A stretch of DNA of 64,000 nt from contig JANMNW010000674.1 of NCBI GenBank assembly GCA_031368515.1, positions 1 through 64,000 of the forward strand, in the 5' to 3' direction. This stretch comes from CANJQH01 sp031368515 (GTDB lineage: Bacteria > Chloroflexota > Anaerolineae > J036 > Brachytrichaceae). The position numbers and the translations under genes are program-made. Shown in pieces: positions 45,260 through 54,175 of the stretch. Every line of letters begins with the position of its first letter. Position 1 is the stretch's first letter. Below the pieces are notes generated by a model. That model made no database searches. It was not told the origin of the DNA and saw only the letters and a list, made by a program, of their open reading frames with translations.

Positions 45260-46431
45260 TAGAAATCCACCGTTTCGCCCGAATAAACGCACATGAAAAG
45301 CTTGCGCAAGTCCTCGTCGTCGGGCTGGCGCGGCGAGGTGAAGACCATGGTGTCGCTCAGGGTCAAATCGAGCAGCCGCGGCAATGCATGCGCGTATGTC
45401 GCCTCGTTCACGCCGGCATCGGCCAAATTCACGGGCAGGCCAACTGCGCGCGCCAGTGCGCGCACACGGCCGGCGAGCCCGCGGCAGGCGCCCGGATCAT
45501 CAGGTGCGGCACCGCCCAAAAACCGCGCGATGTCGATGCACCGCGTGCCGCCATCCGCGCGCGCATAATATTCCAGAACACAAGGCAGGCACATGCCGAC
45601 AACGCGGCCATGCGGCAGGCTGAGCGCCGCGCCCAGCGCGTGTCCCATGGCGTGCGCCAAGCCGACCATCGAGTTGATGTATCCCAGGCCGGAAATCGAG
45701 GCGGCATTGGCCATGCGCTCGCCCGCTTCGCGATCGCCTGGATCGGCGACCGTGCGTGGCAGATGCTCAAACACCAGCTTGGTCGCAACCAGGCACAAGC
45801 CGTCTGTGTAGTCATTGGACCAGTTCGAAAGATAGCCCTCAATCGCTTGCGTCAACGCATCCATGCCCGAGTCGGCGCGCAGTTCGGGCGGCATGCTCGC
45901 GCTCATGACCGGGTCGACGATGGCGTAGTCCGGCACGGCCGATGGGTGGCCGCTGCTGAACTTGCGCTTCGCGCCGTCCTCTTCAAAGGTCACCTCAAAC
46001 GCCCAGGTGGCCTCGCTGCCCGAACCGGCGGTTGTGGGAACGGCAATCAGGCGGGCGCGTTCGCGCAGCGTAATCGGCTCCAGCGGATTAACCTGCTCCA
46101 AATCCAAATCCGGGTTTTCATACAGCACCCACATGGCCTTGGCCGCGTCCAGCACGCTGCCGCCACCGACGGCGACGATCCAATCGGGCCCGATGGCGTT
46201 CATCATGTCGGCGCCGGCTTCGATGGCGTCAAGCAGCGGCTCGGACTCGACCGCATCGTATGTGTCGATCTGCATGCCGGCGCGCTCAAGCTGGATGAGC
46301 ACGGGCGCGATCAGGCGCTGGGCATTCAGCGTCTTGTCCGTGACAACAAACGCCTTCTTGCCCCGCAACTCGCGGATGTGCAGCAGCGCGTCTTCGCCAA
46401 ACACGATCGTGGGTGAGCGAAAGAACCACAT
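45259..46431 (-). CDS. Iron-containing (type III) alcohol dehydrogenase family
   Basis: 390 residues. Nucleotide-binding GGGSVLDAAKA and TTAGSGSEATWAF are clear. Metal ligands: Asp in GMDALTQAIEGY, His in AHAMGHALGA, His in SLPHGRVVG. The ligand usually found four residues after the Asp (His) is Gln here, so metal use may differ. It probably interconverts an alcohol and aldehyde with NAD(P). It sits 22 bases after the methyltransferase gene and overlaps the glycosyltransferase start. Confidence 0.9.
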   Translation of the reverse strand: MWFFRSPTIVFGEDALLHIRELRGKKAFVVTDKTLNAQRLIAPVLIQLERAGMQIDTYDAVESEPLLDAIEAGADMMNAIGPDWIVAVGGGSVLDAAKAMWVLYENPDLDLEQVNPLEPITLRERARLIAVPTTAGSGSEATWAFEVTFEEDGAKRKFSSGHPSAVPDYAIVDPVMSASMPPELRADSGMDALTQAIEGYLSNWSNDYTDGLCLVATKLVFEHLPRTVADPGDREAGERMANAASISGLGYINSMVGLAHAMGHALGAALSLPHGRVVGMCLPCVLEYYARADGGTRCIDIARFLGGAAPDDPGACRGLAGRVRALARAVGLPVNLADAGVNEATYAHALPRLLDLTLSDTMVFTSPRQPDDEDLRKLFMCVYSGETVDF

Positions 46432-46453
46432 GGATAGGTATTGTACCGGCGCG

Positions 46454-47284
46454 CTATGCCGGCCGCTCGATGATCATCCCAAACGACGTGGTGACATACC
46501 CGGCCAACAGCAACTTGAGATGCGGCAGCTTGAATGGCTCCGTATCGATGAGTCGGTCGGCCGGCAAGCCTCCATCGCGCAAATCCAGCGTCACGCGCAT
46601 GCCAGCTTGGCGCAGGCGGCGCGCCAGCTCGCGTATGTCGCGACGCCGGTAGATGACCGCGACGCCGTCCATCAGTGTTCGGGTGTTCGATACAACATTG
46701 ATCTCGGTGGTATGCACGGCGACGCCGCCAGGCGCAAGGTGGCGTAGCGCGTTCATCACAAAAGACATGCCGGCTTCAAGGCTGCCAAGGTGCTCCATCG
46801 AGCACGATGACCAGATAAAGTCATACACGCCCAGATCCTCGGGAAGCGCGCGCATGTCTATGGATCGGAATCGCACGCGCTGATCAAACAGTTCCGGCGC
46901 GCATAACCCGCGCGAATTGATGTTGGCAAGTGAACTGGCATGTTGCGCGGTGTCAATCCACATTGCCGCATCCTTGGCATCAGCGCCAAGGTCGGTGGCC
47001 AGAATTTCGCAGCCGCGGGCGGCAAACAACGATGGCATCGGCTCCTGGCCAACCGCGAAGCCCAGACCGCGTTTGCCAAGGCTTAGCATGCCGCGCTCAT
47101 GCAGCGCCTGGGCTATGAATGCGAACTCCCACAGCTTGCGATGCAAGGCGTCAGGCGATTCGTTCATCGCCCGCACCCATTGTTGAAACTCGGGTGACAG
47201 CAGCTGAGCCTGCGTGCACAGGCATGATTTCAAGGGCAATCGCGGTGCCACTCGGATTTTGTTAAACGGCAACCATAGATTCAT
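46454..47284 (-). CDS. SAM-dependent methyltransferase-like protein
   Basis: 276 residues from ATG 47284, with GGAGG seven bases upstream. A class I Rossmann core is recognisable from GLGFAVGQEPMPSLFAARG (motif I region), ATDLGADA, YDFIWSSCSMEHLGS (motif IV) and LRHLAPGGVAVHTTE. The substrate is unknown. The N-terminal ~80 residues are an extra helical part, perhaps for substrate binding. Confidence 0.82.
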   Translation of the reverse strand: MNLWLPFNKIRVAPRLPLKSCLCTQAQLLSPEFQQWVRAMNESPDALHRKLWEFAFIAQALHERGMLSLGKRGLGFAVGQEPMPSLFAARGCEILATDLGADAKDAAMWIDTAQHASSLANINSRGLCAPELFDQRVRFRSIDMRALPEDLGVYDFIWSSCSMEHLGSLEAGMSFVMNALRHLAPGGVAVHTTEINVVSNTRTLMDGVAVIYRRRDIRELARRLRQAGMRVTLDLRDGGLPADRLIDTEPFKLPHLKLLLAGYVTTSFGMIIERPA

Positions 47285-47315
47285 GTCAGCCTCCAAGATA
47301 ACGTGATGACGACAA

Positions 47316-47642
47316 TCAGCCCAACAGAGCCTGCAACAGCCACAGCGCCAGCATCCCGCCAATGATCGTCGCCAGTACATTGCGTGTTTTAACCGCCACG
47401 GCCATGGCCACAAGTCCGGCCAGCAGTCGCGGATTGAGCGGCGACAGGTTCAGCACGCCCGCCCGCACCACCAGCTCGGGCAGAATAATCGCCGAGAGCG
47501 CCGCAATCGGCACAAAGCGCAAGCCACGCCGCAGCCAGTCCGGAACGCTCAAGCGTTCGAACAGCACGATAAACGACAACCGATACGCAAACGTCACCGA
47601 GCCGATCACCAGGATGGCCGACCACACTCCGAAGGCGCTCAT
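47316..47642 (-). CDS. azlD: AzlD-family branched-chain amino acid transport protein
   Basis: 108 residues from ATG 47642, which overlaps the TGA of azlC (ATGA). Three to four membrane segments and the family pattern AALSAIILPELVV, then VKTRNVLATIIGG. It acts with AzlC as a two-part exporter of branched-chain amino acids. Confidence 0.9.
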   Translation of the reverse strand: MSAFGVWSAILVIGSVTFAYRLSFIVLFERLSVPDWLRRGLRFVPIAALSAIILPELVVRAGVLNLSPLNPRLLAGLVAMAVAVKTRNVLATIIGGMLALWLLQALLG

Positions 47643-48352
47643 GAGCGCCCCTTGCAATCAAGCAGCATGCCCACGGCGATGCCTGCGAGCGTCGCCGCAA
47701 CCAGGCTGAGCTTGAAAGGCAGATTGAACGCCAGCACGGACAACAAGCCGGCCGTCAGCGCTGCGCCAAGGGCGGCGCGATCGCGCAGGTTGGGCAGCAC
47801 AATCGCCGTAAACGTGAGAGGCACAGCAAAGTCGAGCGACCAGCTTTCAGGAATGCGCCCGCCGACAAAGACGCCGACGGCGGTGCTGACGTGCCACACC
47901 AGCCACAGCGCCGAGCCGGCGCCAAAAAAGTACCAATGCTTGGCCAACTTTTCGAGCGGCGCCTGCGCGCCCAGCGCGTCGAAATGTCCGATGACCACCG
48001 CATAGGCTTCGTCGGTCAAAAGATACGCCAGCAGCCATTTCCAGCCTCGGCTGAACTGCTGCATATACGGCGCGATTGAGGCGCTATAGAGCATGTGCCG
48101 TAAGTTGAGAAGAACCCCAGTCAGTACCAGCGTCAACCATGGCGCCCCGTCGCCAAACAAGCGCGCAAAAACGAGCTGCGCCGAACCGGCAAAGATGAGC
48201 GTGCTCGTCGCCTGTGCAGCGATCGGCTGCAGATGAGCGGTGTTGACCGTAACGCCAAAGATCAGTCCAAAGGGCGCCGCGCCCAAAAGCAGCGGCGCAA
48301 CATGGACCGCGCCACGCAGCAGTTCGCGCAAGCGCGGTGAAGTCTCTCTCAT
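47639..48352 (-). CDS. azlC: AzlC-family branched-chain amino acid exporter
   Basis: 237 residues from ATG 48352. It has the characteristic segments PLLLGAAPFGLIFGV, FAGSAQLVFARL, LLNLRHMLYSASIAPY and LLTDEAYAV. With azlD it forms a membrane exporter. The ribosome site is weak, suggesting dependence on the upstream reductase gene, which ends 38 bases before. Confidence 0.92.
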   Translation of the reverse strand: MRETSPRLRELLRGAVHVAPLLLGAAPFGLIFGVTVNTAHLQPIAAQATSTLIFAGSAQLVFARLFGDGAPWLTLVLTGVLLNLRHMLYSASIAPYMQQFSRGWKWLLAYLLTDEAYAVVIGHFDALGAQAPLEKLAKHWYFFGAGSALWLVWHVSTAVGVFVGGRIPESWSLDFAVPLTFTAIVLPNLRDRAALGAALTAGLLSVLAFNLPFKLSLVAATLAGIAVGMLLDCKGRS

Positions 48353-48390
48353 GGGTTCTGAATCTAAAGTGCTGAGTGCTGAAAAGTCTA

Positions 48391-49359
48391 TCAGTCCCAC
48401 TTTGTCAAGATGTTTAGCACACTGACCTCGTCAGGGCTCAGCCGATAACCCACAGCGCCGAGCGAATCGTTGAGCTGGTCGACCGTGTTCGCGCCGATGA
48501 TCGGCGCGGTGATGACCGGGTTGCTCAACATCCAGGCCAGCGCCGTCTGCGCGATGGTCTTGCCGTGCGACTTGCCGATGTCGTCCAGCTTGGCGATCAC
48601 GCCGTCGTATTTGGCGACATAGGCGGCGAAGCGCTCGTTGTTCTCGCCGCGCGCGCCCTTGGGCATCGGCTGTCCGGCGCGATACTTGCCAGTGAGATAG
48701 CCGCCCGCCAGCGGGCTGTAGGGAATCACACCCAAGCCCTGGTCTTTGCACAGCGGCAGCAGTTCGCGCTCAAACTCGGCGCGATGGGCCAGGTTGTAAT
48801 GCGGCTGCACGCATTCGAAACGCGCCAAGTTGCGCGCATCGCTGATCCACAACGCTTTGGTCTGCAACCAGGCCGGAAAGTTGCTCGCGCCGATATAGCG
48901 CACTTTGCCCGCGCGCACAAAGTCGTCCAGCGCGCGCAGCGTTTCTTCGAGTGGCGTGTCGTAGTCGGGCCAGTGGATCTGATACAGATCGACATAGTCG
49001 GTTTGCATGCGGCGCAGGCTGTAGTCGAGCGCCTGGGTCAAATGCGCCCGCGATGCCCCCTGATCGTTGGGATCGTCGCCCATCGGCGCGCGGCCTTTGG
49101 TGGCGAAGATCAGCCGGTCGCGCGGTATGGCATTTGCGCGCCACCACTTGCCCATCACCATTTCGGCCGTGCCACCCGGGTTGCCCGGCGCCCAGCGCGA
49201 ATACACATCGGCCATGTCGATGAAGTTGCCGCCGGCGTCGCGAAAAGCCGAGAGCACATCAAACGATGTCTTCTCGTCGCTCGTCCACAAAAACGTCATC
49301 GTGCCCAAGCACAACTCGCTGACCTTGAGACCGGTGCGGCCCAGCTTGCGGTAGTCCAT
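48391..49359 (-). CDS. Aldo/keto reductase (YghZ/GSP69-like)
   Basis: 322 residues from ATG 49359 (open upstream, but MDYRKLGRTGLKVSELCLG is the family start). Tetrad: Asp and Tyr in NFIDMADVYSRW, Lys in FATKGRAP, His in YQIHWPD. The C-terminal cofactor site has PIIGANTVDQL. It is the first gene of the minus-strand run reaching 42171 and is unrelated in detail to the reductase at 28937. Confidence 0.92.
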   Translation of the reverse strand: MDYRKLGRTGLKVSELCLGTMTFLWTSDEKTSFDVLSAFRDAGGNFIDMADVYSRWAPGNPGGTAEMVMGKWWRANAIPRDRLIFATKGRAPMGDDPNDQGASRAHLTQALDYSLRRMQTDYVDLYQIHWPDYDTPLEETLRALDDFVRAGKVRYIGASNFPAWLQTKALWISDARNLARFECVQPHYNLAHRAEFERELLPLCKDQGLGVIPYSPLAGGYLTGKYRAGQPMPKGARGENNERFAAYVAKYDGVIAKLDDIGKSHGKTIAQTALAWMLSNPVITAPIIGANTVDQLNDSLGAVGYRLSPDEVSVLNILTKWD

Positions 49360-49450
49360 AGCATTCGAGTGTACATGGGCCGGTGGCGTCGCGGGCTGGC
49401 CATGCCGGGCGCGCTTGCGCCTATCGCCGCGAAACGGTACAACCTTCATT

Positions 49451-50590
49451 ATGAAGATCACCAACATCGAAGGCTTTCCGGTCTGGGGCGGTCATCGCAA
49501 CTATTTCTTTCTGGTCATCGACACCGACGAGGGCATTTACGGCGTGGGCGAAGGAGGCATCACCAGCCGCGAACTCGCCTCGGTTGGCTATATCGATCAC
49601 ATCAAGCCATTGCTGATCGGCCAGGACCCATTTCGCATCGAGCACCTGTGGCAGCTGCTGTGGCGCGGCGGCTTCTTCCCGGCTGAAGGCATCGCCGCGG
49701 CCACCATATCGGCCATCGACATCGCCTTGTGGGACATCAAGGGCAAGGCGCTGAACGTGCCGGCATACGACTTGATGGGGGGCCGGGTGCGCGACAAGGT
49801 GGTGTGCTATCCGCACAACTCCGGCCATCACATGGACACACAAGCGATCGTCGATTCGTGCCAGAAAACCAAGGCCGAAGGCTGGAAGTTCGTGCGCTGG
49901 GGCGTGCCGAGCGAAGGCGACATTCTGGAGCCGCGCCGGGTAGTGGCGGCGTCGATCAAGCAGATGCAGGCGGTGCGCGAGGCGGTGGGCGACGAGATCG
50001 AGATCGCGTTCGATGTGCACACACGCCTGGATTTGCCCGACGCGCTGTGGCTGTGCACCGAAAGCGAGGCGCTGCGGCCGTATTTCATCGAGGACCCGTT
50101 GCGCAGCGAAAATGCCGATTCATTCAAGACGCTGCGGCCGCGCACACGCGTGCCGCTGGCCGCGGGCGAGCAGTTCAGCAGCAAGTGGCGCTTCCGCGAG
50201 ATGATCGAAAACGAGTGGATCGATTACGCGCGCGTGGATCTGTGCATCGTCGGCGGCTTCACGGAGGCCAAAAAGATCGCCGGCTGGTGCGAGACGCACT
50301 ACATCAACATGGTGGTGCATAACCCGCTCGGGCCGGTGTCCAGCGCGGCGTGTTTGCAGTTCAACCTGGCGGTGCCCAACTTCGGCGTGCAAGAGCAGCC
50401 GACCAAACCGGGCAGCATGCTGACCGATGTGGTGCCGGTGCAGCCCGAATGGCGCGACGGCTATCTGCTCCCGCCCACGCGGCCCGGGCTGGGCATCGAG
50501 TTCGACCGCGACGCCGCCCGCAAGCACCCGTTTAAGTTGGCCGAGTTGCCGCACCTGCGGCGCGACGATGGCAGTGTGACGAATTGGTAA
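49451..50590 (+). CDS. Enolase-superfamily sugar-acid dehydratase (galactonate dehydratase-like)
   Basis: 379 residues from ATG 49451. MLE/mandelate racemase architecture: capping domain, then metal ligands Asp in IAFDVHTRLDL, Glu in YFIEDPLR and Glu in PLAAGEQFSS, and the later HNPLGPVSSAACLQ. The HNPLGP block is typical of DgoD-like acid-sugar dehydratases. It probably removes water from an aldonate such as galactonate. The gene stands alone on the plus strand, 91 bases from the divergent reductase. Confidence 0.9.
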   Translation: MKITNIEGFPVWGGHRNYFFLVIDTDEGIYGVGEGGITSRELASVGYIDHIKPLLIGQDPFRIEHLWQLLWRGGFFPAEGIAAATISAIDIALWDIKGKALNVPAYDLMGGRVRDKVVCYPHNSGHHMDTQAIVDSCQKTKAEGWKFVRWGVPSEGDILEPRRVVAASIKQMQAVREAVGDEIEIAFDVHTRLDLPDALWLCTESEALRPYFIEDPLRSENADSFKTLRPRTRVPLAAGEQFSSKWRFREMIENEWIDYARVDLCIVGGFTEAKKIAGWCETHYINMVVHNPLGPVSSAACLQFNLAVPNFGVQEQPTKPGSMLTDVVPVQPEWRDGYLLPPTRPGLGIEFDRDAARKHPFKLAELPHLRRDDGSVTNW

Positions 50591-50600
50591 GGGCGAGAGG

Positions 50601-51647
50601 TCACACGAAATAACGATATAGAAGGTTGCCTGCCTTCTCCGTCACATCATCAGATACCTGTCCGTCCACAAACAGTCCGGTTAATGCTCCAAAAAGCGAC
50701 TTTATTTGCGCTTCTGAAGGAATGGGCGCGTACCCTGCCGGCTCAAACCGCAAAAAAGAAATTGTGCCATCTTCAGTTGCGTACTTCTGCTTGAAACGAA
50801 TCAGGCCCTCCTGATCCCAGTCGCTCAAGCCAAAATCGACCCATGCACAGCCTTGCGCTTTTGCAAGCTTTATGAGTTCCCAGACAATGATGTCATTGGG
50901 GCGCGCGCCAAGCTGATTGCGGGCCGACGCATTGAACTTGTAGTACAGCGTATCTTGCCAGCGGAGAACAAGCGTGCCCGCAATGACACTGCCATCCACC
51001 GAGGCCAGGAGAATGCCGCCATTCTTCGGCGCTATCCAGTGTTCGAAAATTGCCTCAAAGAAAGTCCACGGTTGCGCCAGCATGCCATATTTGTACTTTC
51101 TGACCGCCAGATGCATTTCATAGTAGGCTCGCATGGCTTCGCCATCCTGCCTGTAAGTCACTTCGACCCTGTCGCGTTGAGCTTTCTTAATTGCACGGCG
51201 TGTAGACTCATCATTGCGCTGCCAGATGTCTTCCAGATCAGGTGTGATATCTATTCGATGCCAGCGCGCCTTTTTGGTTTCCGCAAAACGCGGGTCGTGC
51301 CGCACAATGTGGTTGTGCAATGGGCGGATTATGATCGGTGATCTCTGTTCACAAAGGGAGGTGATCAACTCTGACCACAGTCCTTCTGTGGTTACCAGAG
51401 GATCACAATAGTCCGAAAACGGCATGGAGACCAGCCGGTTGCCCAGCATGTCAGACACGCGTGCAAATGAAATTCCTGCGGTCAATAGTCCACTTGCGTC
51501 GGTGATGGCCTGAGCTTCAAAGGTGAATCCATAGCAGTCAGCAAGAACAGCCAGCCATGCCGGTGCGTGAAAAAGCGAGCTGGGTCCACCCGAAATAAAC
51601 CTATGCCATCGTGGGTCTGTGATGGGATCTAGCGTGATGATGCTCAT
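50601..51647 (-). CDS. FemAB-like GNAT acyltransferase of the exopolysaccharide cluster
   Basis: 348 residues. Two GNAT-type halves are suggested by SLFHAPAWLAVLADCYGF near the N-terminus and a C-terminal domain with DGSVIAGTLVLRWQDTLYYK and CAWVDFGLSDWDQEGLIRFK. This layout is that of the FemAB/BioF2-like proteins found in bacterial exopolysaccharide clusters, where they may add amino acids or acyl groups to sugars. It is the last gene of the cluster and is separated from the lyase gene by a strong hairpin. Confidence 0.85.
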   Translation of the reverse strand: MSIITLDPITDPRWHRFISGGPSSLFHAPAWLAVLADCYGFTFEAQAITDASGLLTAGISFARVSDMLGNRLVSMPFSDYCDPLVTTEGLWSELITSLCEQRSPIIIRPLHNHIVRHDPRFAETKKARWHRIDITPDLEDIWQRNDESTRRAIKKAQRDRVEVTYRQDGEAMRAYYEMHLAVRKYKYGMLAQPWTFFEAIFEHWIAPKNGGILLASVDGSVIAGTLVLRWQDTLYYKFNASARNQLGARPNDIIVWELIKLAKAQGCAWVDFGLSDWDQEGLIRFKQKYATEDGTISFLRFEPAGYAPIPSEAQIKSLFGALTGLFVDGQVSDDVTEKAGNLLYRYFV

Positions 51648-51718
51648 GAACTATGAATTCCTCCATGCGAAATGTTCTGCGAGTGCGCAACTTCCAAGTT
51701 GCTTGCCAAAAGCGTGGG

Positions 51719-51769
51719 CGCCGATTTGCCCGTACCCGTCGCGTGTCGACGGGTACGGGCAAATCGGCG
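51719..51769 (-). terminator. Perfect 23-bp hairpin between lyase and acyltransferase genes
   Basis: Arms 51719-51741 and 51747-51769 are exact reverse complements around CGTGT. It lies 22 bases after the lyase stop. On the minus strand CCCACGCTTTTGG follows the stem, a short T run offset by several bases. It can act as a terminator or attenuator, or be a dispersed palindromic repeat. Confidence 0.6.
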
Positions 51770-51791
51770 GGCATTGTTTTTGGACTGTTGC

Positions 51792-54146
51792 CTAGAATGT
51801 GATGACCACAAATTCGTCACTTTGAATATACGGATGTCTTGCGCCGTTGACCCTAACAAATGTTGCCTTGGGTGCACGGATCGCGAGCTCCGAGCCGGGA
51901 CGCATGTCGGCCGCGCTAACTTCAATTCCCCCGACAGCGTAGGTGACCTCCAAACCAGATCCTGTCCACCCCCGTACAAAAGTTGTGTCTTCAATTCTCA
52001 CTTGACTTCCAAAAGCCATGAATATTTGGGCCACTGAGCCAGCGTTTCTCCTTACAACCACGTTTCGGCTGTCACTGGAAATGCCTTGTTGATCGACAAC
52101 CGAGCGTGGAAAGTCATAGTTGAACAGAAGCTCCTGATCGAGAGCACCTTCAGCCCTGAAGTGAACCCGGATGCTCAACTGGCTCGCATTGTTACTTGTT
52201 GACTCAACATGCGGAGGTTGCACCCATGCAGTTCCATCAGGCGGAAACAGGATGTTGACAAAGCGTGTTTCTGTCGTCGGGCTGGAGGGGCTGATCGCGA
52301 CATAGCCCGATTCAACTCCCGTGTCATCGATATGGCCACCCAATCGAAAGTGCGGTTTGTCTGGCAGCAATGAAAGCACATGCAAGGCCTGATTGTCTGA
52401 AACCCCGCCTCGCACCCAGCTGTCTGTCATGGCAATATCCATTGCCTTGACACCGAAATGGGACAGCCACTCCACCAACCTGGGAGCCCTCACTGAAACG
52501 TCATCGACCATTACGAAATAGCTGGGGCGCACAAAAACGACCTGCCTGATGAAACGAGTGACCCCCTGCGCTTGGTCATACGCAAGGGTTGCATTCGATT
52601 CCAAATAGTCATGCATGTGAGTACTGGCGGCCGTTTGGACGGCCGTTCCGCCTTGCAACCTCACGAGCTCGCTGAGCAAGATATCGTCAGCAGCCGGGCG
52701 CCATTGCCCCTTCCCATCCACCAAAACGGTGTTGCTGAACTCGGTATCCAGCATATCGTAGCGCTTTACGGATGGCGCCAGCCAGCGACCACCACCAAAC
52801 AAGTAGAAGCTGTTTGCATCAGCGTGATCGTGTCCCACGTTCAATACGCATTGCCGGCAGGCGTTCCATGGTCCTTGCTCCTGTAAAAATGCATTCGCAG
52901 CAGCGTTTCCGCCAAATGGGCCGTTTTTTAGAGCGAAAACCAGGGACGAGTCCTGCCACCCTGTCCGCCACACAATGGCGCCAAGATCTGCAAAAATCCG
53001 GCTATTTGGAAGACGATCCGGGCGATTGGGCGCAACAGAATCGTCGCCATAAAGAAAACCTAAGGCATCCCAGGGAGCACTGTAAACATTGGGCGGATCA
53101 CGATTGTCAAGTTCACCAGCCAGCCACTGCGCAACCGGGTCATGATACTCGGCCGCCACAAAACGCAATAGATTTCGCGGTTTGAAGCCATCAGACCACG
53201 ACCATGCGAAGTTCCCGTATGCCAAAATGAAACGATCAAGCCCGTCCTGGCTCGGAAGATGGTTGTATAGGCGCCAGGCGCCGTAATTGCTGAGGTACCG
53301 ATGCGGCAAATCGTCCTGGCTCGCAAGCCGGCGAAGGTTGTACCAAAAGGGCAGCACCATTGTCAAGCCATAGCTTTGATATGGAATGCTTTCATGCCAA
53401 CTGCCATCTGTGATGCGAGTGAGAAGATCACGCACATGTGACAGCCGTTCCGCCGCAAGTGAGATCCACACAGGCGAGCGATTATCTTCGCCATGCAGAG
53501 CCATGCCCGCGACGCCCAGCGCGCTATACGCGGTCCAGCTATGGTTTTGCGCGTACGAGAAAGGCCACCAATTGTTCCAAGCCGGATCGAACCGGCTGGT
53601 GGCCGCCTCATAAAGCGACTGCGCCCAATGTCCGAGCCGTTCTTTTATGATGCTGCGCTCGCTGTTCGTCAGCTTGTCATACATCCAGTCGTACGCCAGG
53701 GCATTGCCCAGCAGCATGTGCGCGTGGCCAAGGTCACGCCATCCATGCTCGCCCCATTTCGTCCACGATGCGTAGGTAAGCATCAACATTTTGGTGCGCT
53801 CACAGACCGTCGCATCGTTATGCAACGTGCAGTCCAATGCCAGCGGAATCAGCTGATTGCCTGCGTTCCGATAATGATTAAGCGCATCGTCAGCCGGCAT
53901 CTCGAGGGGCAGCGCTGACCCGATTGATTCACGGGAAAACAAAGCGATATTCGCCCATGTGCCAAACGAGTCTCTCTGGGCGCGGGCGCGCAGTTTGGGA
54001 AGGTCAGCCGCTGCAAAATAGAGTCGAGGATGATCAGTAACGGTGATGACAAGCCGACGCTCAAGCGCTGACGCACACCCCGAGGCGGCCAGCGCCACAG
54101 CGAACAACAACCAAATTAGTATCCTGCTTGTCGAGGCCACACGCAT
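51792..54146 (-). CDS. Heparinase II/III-like polysaccharide lyase lipoprotein
   Basis: 784 residues from ATG 54146, 29 bases after the upstream stop. Lipoprotein signal with lipobox ASGC. An alpha/alpha-toroid N-terminal half (DHPRLYFAAADLPKLRARA) and a beta-sandwich C-terminal half with the family motif NVGHDHADANSFYLFGGGRW, which holds a catalytic-type His. Heparinase-like lyases cleave acidic polysaccharides by beta-elimination. In this cluster it may trim or release the polymer made by the neighbouring genes. The polymer would then contain uronic acid, an inference only. Confidence 0.88.
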   Translation of the reverse strand: MRVASTSRILIWLLFAVALAASGCASALERRLVITVTDHPRLYFAAADLPKLRARAQRDSFGTWANIALFSRESIGSALPLEMPADDALNHYRNAGNQLIPLALDCTLHNDATVCERTKMLMLTYASWTKWGEHGWRDLGHAHMLLGNALAYDWMYDKLTNSERSIIKERLGHWAQSLYEAATSRFDPAWNNWWPFSYAQNHSWTAYSALGVAGMALHGEDNRSPVWISLAAERLSHVRDLLTRITDGSWHESIPYQSYGLTMVLPFWYNLRRLASQDDLPHRYLSNYGAWRLYNHLPSQDGLDRFILAYGNFAWSWSDGFKPRNLLRFVAAEYHDPVAQWLAGELDNRDPPNVYSAPWDALGFLYGDDSVAPNRPDRLPNSRIFADLGAIVWRTGWQDSSLVFALKNGPFGGNAAANAFLQEQGPWNACRQCVLNVGHDHADANSFYLFGGGRWLAPSVKRYDMLDTEFSNTVLVDGKGQWRPAADDILLSELVRLQGGTAVQTAASTHMHDYLESNATLAYDQAQGVTRFIRQVVFVRPSYFVMVDDVSVRAPRLVEWLSHFGVKAMDIAMTDSWVRGGVSDNQALHVLSLLPDKPHFRLGGHIDDTGVESGYVAISPSSPTTETRFVNILFPPDGTAWVQPPHVESTSNNASQLSIRVHFRAEGALDQELLFNYDFPRSVVDQQGISSDSRNVVVRRNAGSVAQIFMAFGSQVRIEDTTFVRGWTGSGLEVTYAVGGIEVSAADMRPGSELAIRAPKATFVRVNGARHPYIQSDEFVVITF

Positions 54147-54175
54147 CGGCGGCAATGCACAATCGCAGCAAGCAG

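Noticed and set aside
45253..46416. 387-codon plus-strand frame over the iron-type alcohol dehydrogenase
   Set aside because: Rich in Arg, Gln and His, no motif; the minus strand has the complete dehydrogenase.
51644..51994. 116-codon minus-strand frame in the gap after the lyase
   Set aside because: It spans the perfect hairpin and the end of the lyase in another frame, with no domain; judged non-coding.
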